This document shows, piece after piece, positions 40,405-51,918 of a stretch of DNA of 64,000 nt (positions are counted from its first letter, which is position 1; each line of letters starts with the position of its first letter). A model generated the notes under the pieces. It had not been told where the DNA came from and searched no databases. It saw only the letters and a program-made list of their open reading frames with translations. Source of the DNA: Aliivibrio sp. S3MY1 (GTDB taxonomy: Bacteria > Pseudomonadota > Gammaproteobacteria > Enterobacterales > Vibrionaceae); contig NZ_JARACO010000010.1 of NCBI RefSeq assembly GCF_028765575.1, forward strand, positions 1 through 64,000. The letters run 5' to 3'. The position numbers were made by a program, and so were the translations under genes.

Positions 40405-43080
40405 TTAATCAAGAGTACGTTGAATCTCAATGATTTCAAATACTTCGATTTGGTCGCCAGCACGAACATCGTTGTAGTTCTTAACGCCGATACCACACTC
40501 GTAACCATTTTTAACTTCAGCAACATCGTCTTTGAAACGACGTAGTGATTCTAGTTCACCTTCGTAAATTACGATATTGTCACGTAAAACACGAATTGGG
40601 TTGTTACGCTTAATAGTACCTTCAGTAACCATACAACCCGCGATAGCGCCAAGTTTAGGAGACTTAAATACTTCACGTACTTGTGCAAGACCAATGATTT
40701 CTTGACGGAACTCAGGAGCAAGCATACCGCCCATCGCTTGTTTAACTTCGTCAATCAATTGGTAGATGATTGAGTAGTAACGAAGGTCTAGGTTTTCATT
40801 TTCAATTGTACGGCGAGCTGTCGCATCAGCACGAACGTTGAAGCCTAGAAGGATTGCATTAGATGCTGCTGCAAGTGTTGCATCAGTTTCAGTAATACCA
40901 CCAACACCAGAACCAATGATGTTCACTTTAACTTCGTCAGTAGACAATTTAAGTAGTGAATCAGCAATCGCTTCAACAGAACCTTGAACGTCAGCTTTAA
41001 GTACAACATTACATTCAGCTACTTCACCAGCTTCCATGTTTGCAAACATGTTTTCTAGTTTCGCTTTTTGTTGACGAGCCAGTTTAACATCACGGAATTT
41101 ACCTTGACGGTAGTTAGCAACTTCACGCGCTTTACGCTCATCACGAACAACTGTTGCTTCGTCACCTGATGCAGGAACACCAGAAAGACCAAGAATTTCT
41201 ACAGGAATAGAAGGACCCGCTGTTTCAATATCTTTACCGTTTTCATCGCGCATTGCACGAACACGGCCGTACTCTTGACCACAAAGAACGATATCGCCTT
41301 TGTTTAAAGTACCAGACTGAACAAGAACAGTAGCAACTGGGCCACGACCTTTATCTAGACGAGATTCAACAACAACACCTGATGCCATACCTTCTCTAAC
41401 AGCGGTTAGTTCAAGTACTTCAGATTGAAGAAGGATAGCTTCTAGAAGACCTTCGATGTTTGTACCTTGCTTAGCAGAGATATGAACAAAGATGTTCTCG
41501 CCGCCCCACTCCTCAGGAATAACGTCATATTGAGCAAGCTCATTTTTAACGTTGTCTGGGTTAGCGCCTTCTTTATCGATTTTGTTTACCGCTACAATCA
41601 GAGGAACACCAGCCGCTTTTGCGTGTTGGATAGCTTCGATTGTTTGTGGCATAACGCCATCATCTGCAGCAACTACAAGTACAACGATATCTGTCGCTTG
41701 AGCACCACGAGCACGCATAGCAGTAAACGCTGCGTGTCCTGGAGTATCAAGGAATGTGATCATACCGTTGTCAGTTTCAACGTGGTATGCACCGATGTGC
41801 TGTGTAATACCACCAGCTTCCGCGTCAGCAACGTGTGCGCGACGGATATAATCTAGTGTAGAAGTTTTACCGTGGTCAACGTGACCCATGATAGTAACAA
41901 CAGGAGCACGGCCTTCAACCTCTGCGTTGTTATCACGATCAGACAGTACTGCTTCTTCTAATTCGTTTTCTTTACGAAGAACCACTTTATGGCCCATTTC
42001 TTCAGCAACCAGAGCTGCTGTTTCTTGGTCAATAACTTGGTTGATGGTCGCCATAGCACCCATCTTCATCATAACTTTAATTACTTCAGTCGCTTTTACT
42101 GACATTTTACTTGCCAGTTCAGAAACAACAATCGTCTCACCAATTGCAACATCTTGCTTAGCAACGGTTGCTGTTTTATCAAAGCCGTGTTGCATTGAAG
42201 TAGGTTTGTTTACTAGAGGCTTCTTGTTGCGACCGCCACGTTGGTTACGACCACCGCGAGATGCTTCAGCAGGTTTTGCTTTCTTCTTACGACGACGAGG
42301 CTGTTGTTCATCTTTACGGTCAGCTGCATCTTCTGCTTCACGAGCGTGAGATGAGGTCGTTACGTGGTAATCTGCAGTTTTTTCAGCTGCTGATTTTTTC
42401 TGCTCTTCTTCTTTCCAACGAGCTTCATTTTCTTCAGCTAGTTTACGAGCATCTTCAACTAGTTTTGCAGCTTCTGCTTCTGCTTTACGAGTCGCTTCTC
42501 GTTCTTGACGAAGTTTTAGTTCATCAGCTTCTTTTTTTGCTTGATCGTTTTTAGTAGTCATTTCTTTTTTAGCCTTTTCGGTCTCAGCACGCTTCGCTTT
42601 TTGTTCAGCGTCACGCTTTGCTTTAACCTCTGCTTCAGCATCACGTTTAGCATTTTCTTCCGCTTCACGTTGTGCTTTCTGTTCAAGTTCGCGAATTGCA
42701 GCATCCTCTGCATCACGTTTTGCTTGTTCTTCAGCTTCCGCTTTCAGTTGCTCAGCCTTTTTCTCTTCTTCAAGAGTGCTTGCTTTCACATAAGTACGTT
42801 TTTTACGTACTTCAATTTGCACATCTTTACTTTTTCCGCCTGAACCCGCAACACTTAATGTGCTACGAGTCTTGCGTTGAAGAGTTAGACGGGTTGGTGA
42901 AGCGCTTTCATCAGCACTACCATGCTCTTTCTTTAGATGAACAAGCAATGATTGCTTTTCGCCTTCAGAAACAGAGTCTCCATCTTTTTTATTAATACCA
43001 GCATCTGAAAATTGCTGAAGTAAGCGGTCAACCGGAGTTCCAATTTCTTCACTAAGTGCTTTTACCGTAAGCTTTGTCAT
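40405..43080 (-). CDS. infB: Translation initiation factor IF-2
   Basis: A GTPase that brings fMet-tRNA to the 30S subunit. The start [16 protein letters not shown] follows AAGGAGAAG, giving 891 residues. A charged Lys/Ala/Glu-rich coiled region spans about residues 100-260; its low complexity makes long open frames on the other strand. The G domain has [14 protein letters not shown] and NKID. The GTP-binding and C-terminal tRNA-binding domains are complete. An internal start giving a shorter IF2 form is common in enterics but cannot be judged here. Confidence 0.98.
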   Translation of the reverse strand: MTKLTVKALSEEIGTPVDRLLQQFSDAGINKKDGDSVSEGEKQSLLVHLKKEHGSADESASPTRLTLQRKTRSTLSVAGSGGKSKDVQIEVRKKRTYVKASTLEEEKKAEQLKAEAEEQAKRDAEDAAIRELEQKAQREAEENAKRDAEAEVKAKRDAEQKAKRAETEKAKKEMTTKNDQAKKEADELKLRQEREATRKAEAEAAKLVEDARKLAEENEARWKEEEQKKSAAEKTADYHVTTSSHAREAEDAADRKDEQQPRRRKKKAKPAEASRGGRNQRGGRNKKPLVNKPTSMQHGFDKTATVAKQDVAIGETIVVSELASKMSVKATEVIKVMMKMGAMATINQVIDQETAALVAEEMGHKVVLRKENELEEAVLSDRDNNAEVEGRAPVVTIMGHVDHGKTSTLDYIRRAHVADAEAGGITQHIGAYHVETDNGMITFLDTPGHAAFTAMRARGAQATDIVVLVVAADDGVMPQTIEAIQHAKAAGVPLIVAVNKIDKEGANPDNVKNELAQYDVIPEEWGGENIFVHISAKQGTNIEGLLEAILLQSEVLELTAVREGMASGVVVESRLDKGRGPVATVLVQSGTLNKGDIVLCGQEYGRVRAMRDENGKDIETAGPSIPVEILGLSGVPASGDEATVVRDERKAREVANYRQGKFRDVKLARQQKAKLENMFANMEAGEVAECNVVLKADVQGSVEAIADSLLKLSTDEVKVNIIGSGVGGITETDATLAAASNAILLGFNVRADATARRTIENENLDLRYYSIIYQLIDEVKQAMGGMLAPEFRQEIIGLAQVREVFKSPKLGAIAGCMVTEGTIKRNNPIRVLRDNIVIYEGELESLRRFKDDVAEVKNGYECGIGVKNYNDVRAGDQIEVFEIIEIQRTLD

Positions 43081-43103
43081 ACCGCTTCTCCTTGCTGAAA
43101 TAA

Positions 43104-44591
43104 TTATGCTTCGTCGCTGAACCAACAAATGTTACGTGCTGCCATGATTAACTCACCAGCACGAGTTTCTGTTAGGTCTTCAATATCTGACAGCTCATCA
43201 ACACCTTGGTCTGCAAGGTCTTCTAGTGTAATTACACCTTTAGCTGCAAGTTTGAACGCTAGCTCACGCTCTAAACCTTCAAGAGCAAGTAAGTCTTCAG
43301 CTGGTTCAATACCATCTAAAGATTCTTCTTGCGCTAGTGCAAGTGTTGTTAATGCTTCCTTAGCTCGAGTACGAAGAAGACCTACTGTTTCTTCGTTTAA
43401 CGCTTCAACTTCAAGTAGTTCATTTACAGGAACGTAAGCGATCTCTTCAAGTGTTGTGAAACCTTCTTCAACAAGTAATTGAGCGAAGTCTTCATCGATG
43501 TCTAAGTGCTTAACAAATGCATCAATAGAGCCTTGAGCTTCTTCTTGGTGCTTCTTGTTAAGATCAGCAACTGTCATTACATTTAGTTCCCAACCCGTTA
43601 GTTGAGATGCTAGACGTACGTTTTGACCACTGCGGCCAATAGCTTGTGCTAGGTTATCAGCTTCAACAGCAATATCCATAGTATTGTTGTCTTCATCAAC
43701 AATAATAGAAGCAACTTCAGCTGGTGCCATTGCATTGATAACGAATTGCGCTGGGTTATCATCCCAAAGCACGATATCGATACGCTCACCGCCAAGATCG
43801 TTTGATACTGCTTGAACACGTGCGCCACGCATACCAACACACGCACCTACTGGATCAATACGCTTATCGTTAGTTTTCACTGCGATTTTAGCACGAGAAC
43901 CTGGATCACGAGCTGCCGCTTTAAGTTCAATCAGCTCTTCACCAATTTCTGGCACTTCTACGCGGAACAATTCAGTCAGCATAACGCCTTTTGAACGAGT
44001 CATGAATAACTGGAAGCCACGAGCTTCTGGTTTCACTGCGTATAAGAGACCACGAACACGGTCACCAGGACGGAAGTTTTCACGAGGAAGTTGGTCTTCA
44101 CGTAAAATTACCGCTTCAGCGTTGTTACCAAGATCAACGATGATTGCATCACGATTTACTTTTTTAACGATACCAGTGATTAACTCACCTTCGTTATCAA
44201 TGAATTGTTCAACAATCATTGCACGTTCAGCTTCACGTACTTTCTGTACGATAACTTGCTTCGCTGTTTGTGTAGTAATACGGTCAAACGTTACTGATTC
44301 GATATCATCTTCAACAAAACCACCGATTTCGATCGTTTCATCTTCAAATTGTGCCGCTTCAATAGAAATTTCTAATGTTGGGTTCTCAACTTGAGCAACC
44401 ACTTCCCAACGACGGAAAGTTTCAACAGCACCTGTTTTGCGATCAATCGCAACACGTACTTCAATGTCTAATTCAGATTTTTTCTTTGTTGCTGTTGCTA
44501 GCGCGATTTCTAATGCTTCAAAAATTCGCTCACGAGGAACCGCTTTTTCATTTGATACTGCTTCTACAACAGCTAAGATTTCTTTGTTCAT
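43104..44591 (-). CDS. nusA: Transcription elongation factor NusA
   Basis: Modulates pausing, termination and antitermination. The 495 residues have the N-terminal RNA-polymerase-binding domain, an S1 domain ([20 protein letters not shown]), two KH domains ([33 protein letters not shown]) and two C-terminal acidic repeats ([33 protein letters not shown]), as in enterics. It is between rimP and infB. Tandem hairpins in the rimP leader suggest operon autoregulation. Confidence 0.98.
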   Translation of the reverse strand: MNKEILAVVEAVSNEKAVPRERIFEALEIALATATKKKSELDIEVRVAIDRKTGAVETFRRWEVVAQVENPTLEISIEAAQFEDETIEIGGFVEDDIESVTFDRITTQTAKQVIVQKVREAERAMIVEQFIDNEGELITGIVKKVNRDAIIVDLGNNAEAVILREDQLPRENFRPGDRVRGLLYAVKPEARGFQLFMTRSKGVMLTELFRVEVPEIGEELIELKAAARDPGSRAKIAVKTNDKRIDPVGACVGMRGARVQAVSNDLGGERIDIVLWDDNPAQFVINAMAPAEVASIIVDEDNNTMDIAVEADNLAQAIGRSGQNVRLASQLTGWELNVMTVADLNKKHQEEAQGSIDAFVKHLDIDEDFAQLLVEEGFTTLEEIAYVPVNELLEVEALNEETVGLLRTRAKEALTTLALAQEESLDGIEPAEDLLALEGLERELAFKLAAKGVITLEDLADQGVDELSDIEDLTETRAGELIMAARNICWFSDEA

Positions 44592-44609
44592 TTTAGCCTC
44601 TATTCAGCC

Positions 44610-45065
44610 TTAAAATTTAGGAACTAAGTTCGCCTTTGAAATGTTGCTTAACGCAAATTCTTCATTGTTACCATCAACTGTAACCGTAACAATTTCACCG
44701 TTAATGTCTAGGATATCCCCTTTCCATTTACGACGGTTATTCATCGGCATTTTTAATACAAGGCTGACTTCGTGACCAACAAATTGTTGATAATGTGCGG
44801 CTTTAAACAGTGGACGTTCAAGACCTGGAGACGAAACCTCTAGGTTATATGCTACTGTAATTGGATCTTCTACATCCATTACTGCACTGATTTGACGACT
44901 GGCTTCCGCACAGTCCTCCACAAAGATGCCATTTTCATGGTCGATAAATACACGTAACGTTGAATGTTCACCCGCACGAATAAATTCTAAACCGACCAAT
45001 TCATAACCTAAAGCACCAACAGGAGCCTCAAGCATTTCTGTTAGTTGTCTTTCTAATCCTGTCAT
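44610..45065 (-). CDS. rimP: Ribosome maturation factor RimP
   Basis: Assists 30S assembly. The start [20 protein letters not shown] has an AGGGGATATCA ribosome site and gives 151 residues (E. coli 150). It carries [20 protein letters not shown] and [13 protein letters not shown]. The longer open frame reaches through the terminator hairpins and a tRNA end region and is not real. First protein gene after tRNA-fMet, as in the E. coli metY-rimP-nusA-infB operon. Confidence 0.95.
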   Translation of the reverse strand: MTGLERQLTEMLEAPVGALGYELVGLEFIRAGEHSTLRVFIDHENGIFVEDCAEASRQISAVMDVEDPITVAYNLEVSSPGLERPLFKAAHYQQFVGHEVSLVLKMPMNNRRKWKGDILDINGEIVTVTVDGNNEEFALSNISKANLVPKF

Positions 45066-45082
45066 TGATATCCCCTGAAAAC

Positions 45083-45104
45083 AAAAAAAGGGCACTAAAG
45101 GCCC
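45083..45104 (-). terminator. Second (proximal) leader hairpin before rimP
   Basis: GGGC (45090-45093) pairs with GCCC (45101-45104), followed on minus by seven T, 24 bp before the rimP ATG. It is a short terminator-like stem that could attenuate the rimP-nusA-infB operon. Confidence 0.55.
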
Positions 45105-45135
45105 AATTTTTAAAAAACAGTCTGTTTCAGATAGC

Positions 45136-45161
45136 AAAAAACCCCGATAATTGCGGGGTTT
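45136..45161 (-). terminator. First (distal) leader terminator between tRNA-fMet and rimP
   Basis: AAACCCCG/CGGGGTTT (45139-45146 with 45154-45161), T run on minus. It lies 69 bp after the tRNA-fMet 3' end and is a normal intrinsic terminator, so rimP expression needs read-through or another promoter. Confidence 0.85.
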
Positions 45162-45230
45162 AGTACTGCTGGACCCTGAATGCCACTTGCGTGACTTATC
45201 TAATAAGAGCAATTACTTTTACTAGATAAT

Positions 45231-45307
<77 letters not shown>

Positions 45308-45376
45308 TCCGAAAAGAACAAAGAAAGTATAGTTTCTTTATCCTTTTATTACAAGAATCAGATTCTTGTCTGAATA

Positions 45377-45461
45377 TGGTGCCGAGAGAGGGACTTGAAC
45401 CCTCACACCATAAGGCACTAGCACCTCATGCTAGCGTGTCTACCAATTTCACCATCTCGGC
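45377..45461 (-). tRNA. leuU: tRNA-Leu (GAG)
   Basis: An 85-nt minus-strand tRNA starting GCCGAGATGGTGAAATTGG with anticodon loop ATGAGGT (anticodon GAG), a long variable arm and an encoded CCA. It lies 9 bp after secG as E. coli leuU does. Between it and tRNA-fMet are 69 bp with two short inverted repeats (AAAGAAA/TTTCTTT and ACAAGAAT/ATTCTTGT), probably precursor hairpins. Confidence 0.95.
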
Positions 45462-45470
45462 TAAAGTCGT

Positions 45471-45803
45471 TTAAAGAGGTACGTCGCTGTTTTCAGTAGC
45501 AGGAACGTCGCTCGTATTATCAATTACTTGCTCTGTAGCTTGTTGATCTAATTTAAGATCAAAACCTTCAGATTTATGTGTAGACATATTGCCTAGCGCT
45601 AAACTGATAATGAAAAATACTGTTGCACAAATTGCAGTCATTCGGGTTAAAAAGTTTCCAGAGCCACCAGAGCCAAATACTGTATTTGATGCTCCAGCCC
45701 CAAATGAAGCTCCCATATCTGCGCCTTTACCGTGTTGTACCAATACTAGGCCAATTACACCGACTGCGGCAATCAGATAAATCACAAGTAGAATCGTATG
45801 CAT
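45471..45803 (-). CDS. secG: Protein translocase subunit SecG
   Basis: A small inner-membrane component of SecYEG. The start MHTILLVIYLIAAVGVIGLV gives 110 residues, equal to E. coli. It has QHGKGADMGASFGAGASNTVFGS and a second membrane span (AICATVFFIISLALG). The ATG four codons earlier is possible. Downstream of glmM and followed by tRNA-Leu, as in E. coli. Confidence 0.95.
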   Translation of the reverse strand: MHTILLVIYLIAAVGVIGLVLVQHGKGADMGASFGAGASNTVFGSGGSGNFLTRMTAICATVFFIISLALGNMSTHKSEGFDLKLDQQATEQVIDNTSDVPATENSDVPL

Positions 45804-45954
45804 TCCGTCACCCATGTATCTAATTAATGTACCGGTAGCCTATTGGCAACACCAGCGCCCTCTCAATTAAGAGGCCGAGGGATATTAACCAAACTAGGCT
45901 ACTATGACAAGTTAAAATTAACAAAAAACGTTCAATTTCATTTAATTGCTCAAA

Positions 45955-47292
45955 TTAACAGCTTTCTTTTACTGCATCCGCTATTTGCAGCGCATATTGC
46001 TGAACAAGCTCAGCATTTTCGCCCTCTACCATAACGCGAATTAATGGTTCTGTTCCGGATTTACGTAATAAAACTCGACCATTATCACCTAATTTTGATT
46101 CTACATCAGCTTGAGCTGCTTTAACGGCATCAGAATCAAGAGGGTTACTATCGCCAGTAAAGCGAACGTTCTCCAACACTTGAGGGAACATTGTCATACC
46201 ATTACATAATTCTTGTAATGACATTTTACTACCGACAATAGAAGCTATCACTTGAAGTGCTGCAACAATGGCATCGCCCGTGGTTACTTTATCCAAAAGA
46301 ATAACATGGCCTGAATTCTCAGCCCCTATTAACCAGTTGTTCTCTAATAGTTTTTCCATCACATAACGGTCACCAACATCAGAGCGAACAAATGGGATCC
46401 CTAAATGACGCAATGCGACTTCCATTCCCATATTAGTCATAAGAGTACCAACAACACCGCCTTTTAACTCACCACGGCGTAATGCGTCACGTGCGATAAT
46501 ATAAGCAATTTGATCGCCATCAACTTTTGCACCAAACTCATCAACCATGATAATACGGTCGCCATCACCATCAAAAGCAACACCAAAATCGGCTTTTTCT
46601 TCTAACACTTTAGCTTGTAGTGCACGCACATCTGTCGCCCCTACTTCATGGTTAATATTGGTACCGTTTGGCTCACAACCAAGAGTAATGATCTCAGCGC
46701 CTAATTCTTTAAATACATTAGGAGCAATATGATACGTTGCACCATGGGCACAATCGACAACCATTTTAACTCCCGCCAAGCTCAGCTCTTTAGGGAAGGT
46801 GCTTTTACAAAATTCAATATAACGTCCAGCAGCATCATTTAAGCGAGATGCTTTACCTAATAACGCAGATTCTACACACGTCATTGGTTTATCTAGCTCT
46901 GCTTCAATCGCCATTTCGATATCATCAGGAAGTTTAGTTCCTTCTGATGAGAAAAATTTAATGCCGTTATCATAATAAGGGTTATGAGATGCTGAAATAA
47001 CGATCCCTGCTTCTGCACGGAAAGTTTGAGTTAAATAAGCCACAGCAGGTGTTGGCATTGGGCCCGTAAATTTTGCTTGTAAACCAGCAGCAGCCAAACC
47101 AGCCTCTAAGGCAGATTCCAACATATAGCCTGAAATACGCGTATCTTTACCAATAATGACTTTTTTTGTGCCTTGCTTAGCTAAAACTTGTCCAGCAGCC
47201 CAACCCAGTTTCATAATAAAATCAGGGGTGATAGGTGCTTGACCTACAAGACCACGAACACCATCGGTTCCAAAATATTTACGCTCAGCCAT
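45955..47292 (-). CDS. glmM: Phosphoglucosamine mutase
   Basis: Converts glucosamine-6-phosphate to glucosamine-1-phosphate for UDP-GlcNAc. The start [14 protein letters not shown] follows GGAG and gives 445 residues. The active-site phosphoserine loop [15 protein letters not shown], the metal loop FDGDGDRII and the substrate loop [12 protein letters not shown] are intact. Between folP and secG as in E. coli. Confidence 0.97.
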   Translation of the reverse strand: MAERKYFGTDGVRGLVGQAPITPDFIMKLGWAAGQVLAKQGTKKVIIGKDTRISGYMLESALEAGLAAAGLQAKFTGPMPTPAVAYLTQTFRAEAGIVISASHNPYYDNGIKFFSSEGTKLPDDIEMAIEAELDKPMTCVESALLGKASRLNDAAGRYIEFCKSTFPKELSLAGVKMVVDCAHGATYHIAPNVFKELGAEIITLGCEPNGTNINHEVGATDVRALQAKVLEEKADFGVAFDGDGDRIIMVDEFGAKVDGDQIAYIIARDALRRGELKGGVVGTLMTNMGMEVALRHLGIPFVRSDVGDRYVMEKLLENNWLIGAENSGHVILLDKVTTGDAIVAALQVIASIVGSKMSLQELCNGMTMFPQVLENVRFTGDSNPLDSDAVKAAQADVESKLGDNGRVLLRKSGTEPLIRVMVEGENAELVQQYALQIADAVKESC

Positions 47293-47351
47293 GCTGTACT
47301 CCATGCTTTAATTCTAATAATTTAGTTAAATATAATACCAGAGGTATTAAG

Positions 47352-48185
47352 TTAAGATACTTGTTCTAATGTTGCTTGGCATACTTTAACGATATCCATT
47401 GTCTGCTCAAAATCATGCACACGAATAATCTGAGCACCTTTCATTGCAGCAATACTTGCACACGCCAAGCTTCCAGATACTGCCTGCTTAGGCTCGATAT
47501 CCAGCAGTTTAAAAATCATTGATTTACGCGACATTCCCGCCAAGATAGGAAGACCTAATTGATGGAAGCGTTCTAAATTTGCAAGCAATTGGTAATTATG
47601 CGCCAAGGTTTTGCCAAATCCAAACCCAGGATCAAGAATTAACTTATCTTTTGCGATGCCAACCGATTGGCAAGCAACAATTCGCTCCTCTAAAAAAGTA
47701 GATACATCAGTAAATAGATCGTTATAGATAGGATTAGATTGCATTGTGCGTGGCTGCCCCTGCATATGCATTAAACAAACAGGTACGTTTGCTTTCGCTG
47801 CAACCTCCAACGCATTTGGCTCTTGCAGTGCGCGCACATCATTTATTAAATCAGCGCCCGCTTTAACTGCTTCCTCCATCACAACGGCTTTACTTGTATC
47901 GACCGATACCCACGTATCAAATCGTTGGTGTATTGCCTCAATAATTGGAAGAACTCTATCTAACTCTTGCTGAAGCTCTACCTCGGGAGCACCTGGCCTT
48001 GTTGACTCACCACCAATATCAATAAAGCTGACACCTGCATTTACCATTTTTTCCGCTTGTTTTAACGCTGCATCTAAATGGGTAAATTTACCACCATCAG
48101 AAAAAGAGTCCGGCGTAACATTAAGGATCCCCATCACATGAGAGCGGTCCAGTATTAACGTCTTATCTTTACTTATCAATTTCAT
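47352..48185 (-). CDS. folP: Dihydropteroate synthase
   Basis: Joins p-aminobenzoate to the pterin pyrophosphate in folate synthesis; the sulfonamide target. The start MKLISKDKTLILDRSHVMG has AAGGA upstream and gives 277 residues. VMGILNVTPDSFSDGG, DIGGESTRPGA and LDPGFGFGKT are present. It follows ftsH as in E. coli, with a terminator between them. Confidence 0.97.
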   Translation of the reverse strand: MKLISKDKTLILDRSHVMGILNVTPDSFSDGGKFTHLDAALKQAEKMVNAGVSFIDIGGESTRPGAPEVELQQELDRVLPIIEAIHQRFDTWVSVDTSKAVVMEEAVKAGADLINDVRALQEPNALEVAAKANVPVCLMHMQGQPRTMQSNPIYNDLFTDVSTFLEERIVACQSVGIAKDKLILDPGFGFGKTLAHNYQLLANLERFHQLGLPILAGMSRKSMIFKLLDIEPKQAVSGSLACASIAAMKGAQIIRVHDFEQTMDIVKVCQATLEQVS

Positions 48186-48198
48186 GATCAGTCCTTTT

Positions 48199-48231
48199 AA
48201 ATACAAAAACCCCGAGCATAACTCGGGGTTT
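48199..48231 (-). terminator. Intrinsic terminator after ftsH
   Basis: AAACCCCGAG/CTCGGGGTTT stem with a short loop (48206-48231) and a T run on minus, 20 bp past the ftsH stop and overlapping the folP leader. Confidence 0.85.
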
Positions 48232-48250
48232 ATTTTTAACTTAATTCATC

Positions 48251-50218
48251 TTATTTTTCTGATGAATCAGAATCACTCTTAGTATCTTCAGCTGGTTGCG
48301 TTGTATTTTCTTCCTCAACCTTCTCTTCTACTTTTGATTCTTGTTCCGCTTTTTGCGCAGGTTTTTCATCTTTCGCTTGAGATTGATTATCATCACCCCA
48401 GCCTTGTGGTTCACGAATTTCTGCTTTACGGTCCATCAAGTCATCAATCTGACCTGCATCAATCGTTTCAAATTTCATCAATGCATCTTTCATTGCATGC
48501 ATGATATCCATATTATCTTCAAGGATCTGTCTAGCGCGAGCATAGTTACGATCAATGATGGTACGGATTTCAGCATCAATCAGTTGCAGTGTTTCTGGAG
48601 AAACGTGCTTAGCATGATGAGAGCCGCCGTGACCAGAGAACGGGTCACCTTGGTCTTCTGCGTATAATAATGGTCCTAGCGCATCCGAGAAACCCCATTG
48701 GGTTACCATTTTACGTGCAATATCCGTAGCTCGTTCAATATCGTTTGATGCTCCAGTTGATACTTTATCAACACCGTAAATAAGCTCTTCAGCCAATCGG
48801 CCACCGTATAGACTTGAAATCATAGATTCTAAGTGCTGACGGTTCATGCTTACTCGGTCTTGCTCAGGTAAGTACATCGTTACACCTAGCGCACGGCCAC
48901 GTGGAATAATTGATACTTTATATACTGGATCGTGTTCAGGAACTAAACGACCAACAATAGCATGACCCGCTTCATGATACGCAGTCGAGGCTTTAGTCTC
49001 TTCTGTCATTACCATTGATTTACGCTCTGCACCCATCATGATTTTGTCTTTCGCAAGCTCAAACTCAACCATTGATACAACACGCTTATTTGTTCGAGCC
49101 GCGAATAACGCAGCCTCGTTCACTAAGTTTGCCAGATCGGCACCAGAGAAACCCGGTGTACCACGAGCAATAAGCGATGGTTCAACACCACCGGCTAATG
49201 GCACTTTACGCATATGAACTTGAAGAATTTGTTCACGACCGCGAATATCTGGTAAACCAACAACAACTTGGCGGTCAAAACGGCCTGGACGTAATAACGC
49301 TGCATCCAGAACATCAGGACGGTTAGTTGCAGCAACAACGATAATACCTTCGTTACCTTCAAAACCATCCATCTCAACCAACATTTGGTTCAGTGTTTGT
49401 TCACGTTCATCATTACCACCGCCAACACCAGCGCCACGTTGACGACCTACAGCATCGATTTCATCGATAAAGATAATACAAGGTGATGATTTCTTCGCTT
49501 GTTCAAACATGTCACGCACACGAGATGCACCAACACCAACGAACATTTCAACGAAGTCAGAACCTGAAATTGAGAAGAACGGTACTTTAGCTTCACCAGC
49601 AATCGCTTTTGCAATCAGTGTTTTACCCGTACCAGGAGGTCCAACCAAAAGAACACCTGTTGGGATCTTACCACCCAACTTCTGAAAACGACTTGGTTCA
49701 CGTAAGTAATCAACCAACTCTTTAACGTCTTCTTTTGCTTCATCACAACCAGCAACATCATCAAAGGTTGTTTTGATCTGCTCTTCAGTCATCATCTTGG
49801 CTTTGCTTTTACCAAAGGACATTGCCCCTTTGCCACCGCCGCCTTGCATTTGACGCATAAAGAAGATCCAAACACCAATAAGAAGAATCATTGGGAACCA
49901 CGAAATAAAGATAGACTCAAGTAAGCTCTGCTCTTCAGGCGGTGTTCCTTTAACGATTACGTTTTGGTTAATAAGGTCATCAAGCAATTTAGGATCTTGG
50001 AATACAGGCATGTATGTCACATAACGAGTACCGTCACGCTTCATCACCTTTATTTCACGATTATTAAAGGTTGCTTCTTGTACCTGACTATTACCGACTT
50101 CTTTTACAAAGGTGGTGTAGTCAATCGAACGACCAGAGCTATCACTCGGTCCAAAGCTTTGGAATACTGACATTAAAACGACAGCAATAACTAGCCATAA
50201 TATTAGATTTTTTGCCAT
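48251..50218 (-). CDS. ftsH: ATP-dependent zinc metalloprotease FtsH
   Basis: A membrane-anchored AAA+ protease that degrades LpxC, heat-shock sigma factor and damaged membrane proteins. The N terminus has a membrane span ([15 protein letters not shown]), a second follows near residue 100-120 ([15 protein letters not shown]), then AAA+ Walker [12 protein letters not shown] region RPGRFDRQ, and the zinc site HEAGH. The tail is acidic, Lys/Glu-rich. The start MAKNLILW is preferred over the ATG three codons earlier. Between rlmE and folP. Confidence 0.97.
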   Translation of the reverse strand: MAKNLILWLVIAVVLMSVFQSFGPSDSSGRSIDYTTFVKEVGNSQVQEATFNNREIKVMKRDGTRYVTYMPVFQDPKLLDDLINQNVIVKGTPPEEQSLLESIFISWFPMILLIGVWIFFMRQMQGGGGKGAMSFGKSKAKMMTEEQIKTTFDDVAGCDEAKEDVKELVDYLREPSRFQKLGGKIPTGVLLVGPPGTGKTLIAKAIAGEAKVPFFSISGSDFVEMFVGVGASRVRDMFEQAKKSSPCIIFIDEIDAVGRQRGAGVGGGNDEREQTLNQMLVEMDGFEGNEGIIVVAATNRPDVLDAALLRPGRFDRQVVVGLPDIRGREQILQVHMRKVPLAGGVEPSLIARGTPGFSGADLANLVNEAALFAARTNKRVVSMVEFELAKDKIMMGAERKSMVMTEETKASTAYHEAGHAIVGRLVPEHDPVYKVSIIPRGRALGVTMYLPEQDRVSMNRQHLESMISSLYGGRLAEELIYGVDKVSTGASNDIERATDIARKMVTQWGFSDALGPLLYAEDQGDPFSGHGGSHHAKHVSPETLQLIDAEIRTIIDRNYARARQILEDNMDIMHAMKDALMKFETIDAGQIDDLMDRKAEIREPQGWGDDNQSQAKDEKPAQKAEQESKVEEKVEEENTTQPAEDTKSDSDSSEK

Positions 50219-50303
50219 GTCACTCAAGGTGTTAACCCCGCGTTAACTAAATAGATGAAAGATAGAGTACTACAGTTTATAAGCTGTAGCTACTACGTAC
50301 GAA

Positions 50304-50933
50304 TTATCCTTTGTAACCAGTGGCTACAATATACACTTCACGAGAACGTGCACGTGATGAATCTGGTTTTCTGATCTTAACAACTTTAAACATAGTACGC
50401 ACTTCTTGTAAGTATGCATCAAAGCTTTCACCTTGGAATACTTTCACTGCGAAGCTGCCGTTAGGCGCCAAAACTTGACGACACATATCCAAAGCAAGCT
50501 CAACAAGATACATAGCTCTTGGTTGGTCTACTGCTGGGTTACCCGCCATATTTGGAGCCATATCAGACATTACCACATCGACCATATTCGGTTTAATACG
50601 TTCAAGCAATGCGTCTAATACTGCTTCTTCCCTAAAGTCCCCCTGCAAAAAACTCACACCTGCGATTGAGTCCATCGCTAAAATATCACAAGCAATCACT
50701 TGCCCAGAATCACCAACTTGTTCAACCGCGAATTGTGACCACCCACCTGGAGCAGCACCAAGGTCAACCACCGTCATTCCAGGCTTTAATAGCTTGTCTT
50801 TATTTTGAATTTCTTCAATCTTGAAAATAGCACGAGAGCGATAACCTCTTTTTTGCGCTTCAAGAACGTATTTATCATCAAAATGTTCTTTTAACCAGCG
50901 GCCAGAGCTTGCTGAAAGTTTATTCTTACTCAT
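50304..50933 (-). CDS. rlmE: 23S rRNA 2'-O-methyltransferase (U2552)
   Basis: The RrmJ/FtsJ methyltransferase. The 209 residues have [10 protein letters not shown], the SAM motif [13 protein letters not shown] and the catalytic D/K pattern ([28 protein letters not shown]). Divergent from yhbY; upstream of ftsH, as in E. coli. Confidence 0.97.
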   Translation of the reverse strand: MSKNKLSASSGRWLKEHFDDKYVLEAQKRGYRSRAIFKIEEIQNKDKLLKPGMTVVDLGAAPGGWSQFAVEQVGDSGQVIACDILAMDSIAGVSFLQGDFREEAVLDALLERIKPNMVDVVMSDMAPNMAGNPAVDQPRAMYLVELALDMCRQVLAPNGSFAVKVFQGESFDAYLQEVRTMFKVVKIRKPDSSRARSREVYIVATGYKG

Positions 50934-51051
50934 GCATTACCTAAAAATACTTAATTTAAATTAGAAGACTGAAACAAAAAATAGTCTTCAGGGATAGATG
51001 GCGTTAGAATAGGCTGTTTTCAACCCTTAATATAGAAAAAATCGGGTATAT

Positions 51052-51348
51052 ATGAACCTAAGCACAAAACAGAAGCAACACCTTAAAGGCCTTGCTCACA
51101 ATTTAAAACCCGTTGTAATGATGGGCTCAAATGGTCTTACTGAAGCTGTAGTAGCTGAAATTGAGATTGCTCTTAACCACCACGAGCTAATCAAAGTTAA
51201 AATCGCCTCTGAAGATCGTGACACTAAACAATTGATTGTTGAAGCAATCATTCGTGAAACAGAAGCTGAAAAAGTACAAGTTATCGGTAAGACTCTTGTT
51301 CTATTCCGTGCTAGCGAAGCTCGTAAAATCGAGATCCCTAGAAAATAA
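51052..51348 (+). CDS. yhbY: RNA-binding protein YhbY (CRS1-YhbY domain)
   Basis: The 98-residue protein has the CRM domain: LSTKQKQHLKGLAHNLKPVVMMG and a GxTEAV segment, ending with VLFRASEARKIEIPRK. It binds pre-50S particles. Length and divergence from rlmE agree with E. coli yhbY. Confidence 0.95.
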   Translation: MNLSTKQKQHLKGLAHNLKPVVMMGSNGLTEAVVAEIEIALNHHELIKVKIASEDRDTKQLIVEAIIRETEAEKVQVIGKTLVLFRASEARKIEIPRK

Positions 51349-51374
51349 TTTCTACATTAATTCTGTAAGAAATT

Positions 51375-51424
51375 AAAAAGGCCGTCTTAGTTTTCTTTTC
51401 GAAAGATAACTACGCGGCCTTTAT
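51375..51424. terminator. Bidirectional terminator between yhbY and greA
   Basis: AAAGGCCG pairs with CGGCCTTT around a second inner stem (TTAGTT/AACTA and TCTTTTCGAAAGA). It lies between convergent genes. Confidence 0.78.
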
Positions 51425-51444
51425 ATTTTTTATCGTAGTAACAT

Positions 51445-51918
51445 TTAAATGTATTCTACTTTTTCTATTTCAAGCTCTTTAGTGCCGCCAGGAGTCTGAA
51501 TGTTCACTTCATCTCCTTCCATTTTGCCAATTAAACCACGAGCAATCGGAGAATTTACTGAAATACGACCATCTTTAATACTTGCTTCATCATCTGCAAC
51601 GATCTGATATGTTACTTCTTCATCAGTATTTACATCGATTAGCATTACTGTCGCACCAAAAATAACCTTTCCTGTGTTGGTCATTTTGGTTACATCAATA
51701 ACTTGCGCCATTGATAATTTATATTCGATATCACGGATCTGTGCTTCACAAATACCTTGCTCTTCACGAGCTGCATGATATTCCGCGTTTTCTTTCAAAT
51801 CGCCAAGCTCACGAGCTTCACCAATTGCTTTTGAAATCAAAGGGCGACGCTTTAACAATACGTCTAGTTCATCACGCAGTAGCTTCTCGCCACGTACCGT
51901 CATTGGTACCTTATTCAT
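51445..51918 (-). CDS. greA: Transcription elongation factor GreA
   Basis: Rescues backtracked RNA polymerase by stimulating transcript cleavage. The start [19 protein letters not shown] gives 157 residues (E. coli 158). The coiled-coil with the acidic tip is [21 protein letters not shown], followed by the FKBP-like C domain. The longer frame to 52008 has no family character. It is convergent with yhbY and divergent from ompU. Confidence 0.97.
   Translation of the reverse strand: MNKVPMTVRGEKLLRDELDVLLKRRPLISKAIGEARELGDLKENAEYHAAREEQGICEAQIRDIEYKLSMAQVIDVTKMTNTGKVIFGATVMLIDVNTDEEVTYQIVADDEASIKDGRISVNSPIARGLIGKMEGDEVNIQTPGGTKELEIEKVEYI

Noticed and set aside
42541..42995. Long plus-strand frames rich in Phe, Leu, Ser and His opposite the infB N-terminal region
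   Set aside because: They mirror the low-complexity Lys/Ala/Glu coiled region of IF-2 on the other strand and have no family character or start signals.
44002..44394. 130-residue plus-strand frame inside nusA
   Set aside because: Antisense to conserved S1 and N-terminal domains of NusA; no start signal.
44610..45212. Longer RimP start at 45212
   Set aside because: The extension would be read through two terminator hairpins; the ATG at 45065 has a good ribosome site and the right length.
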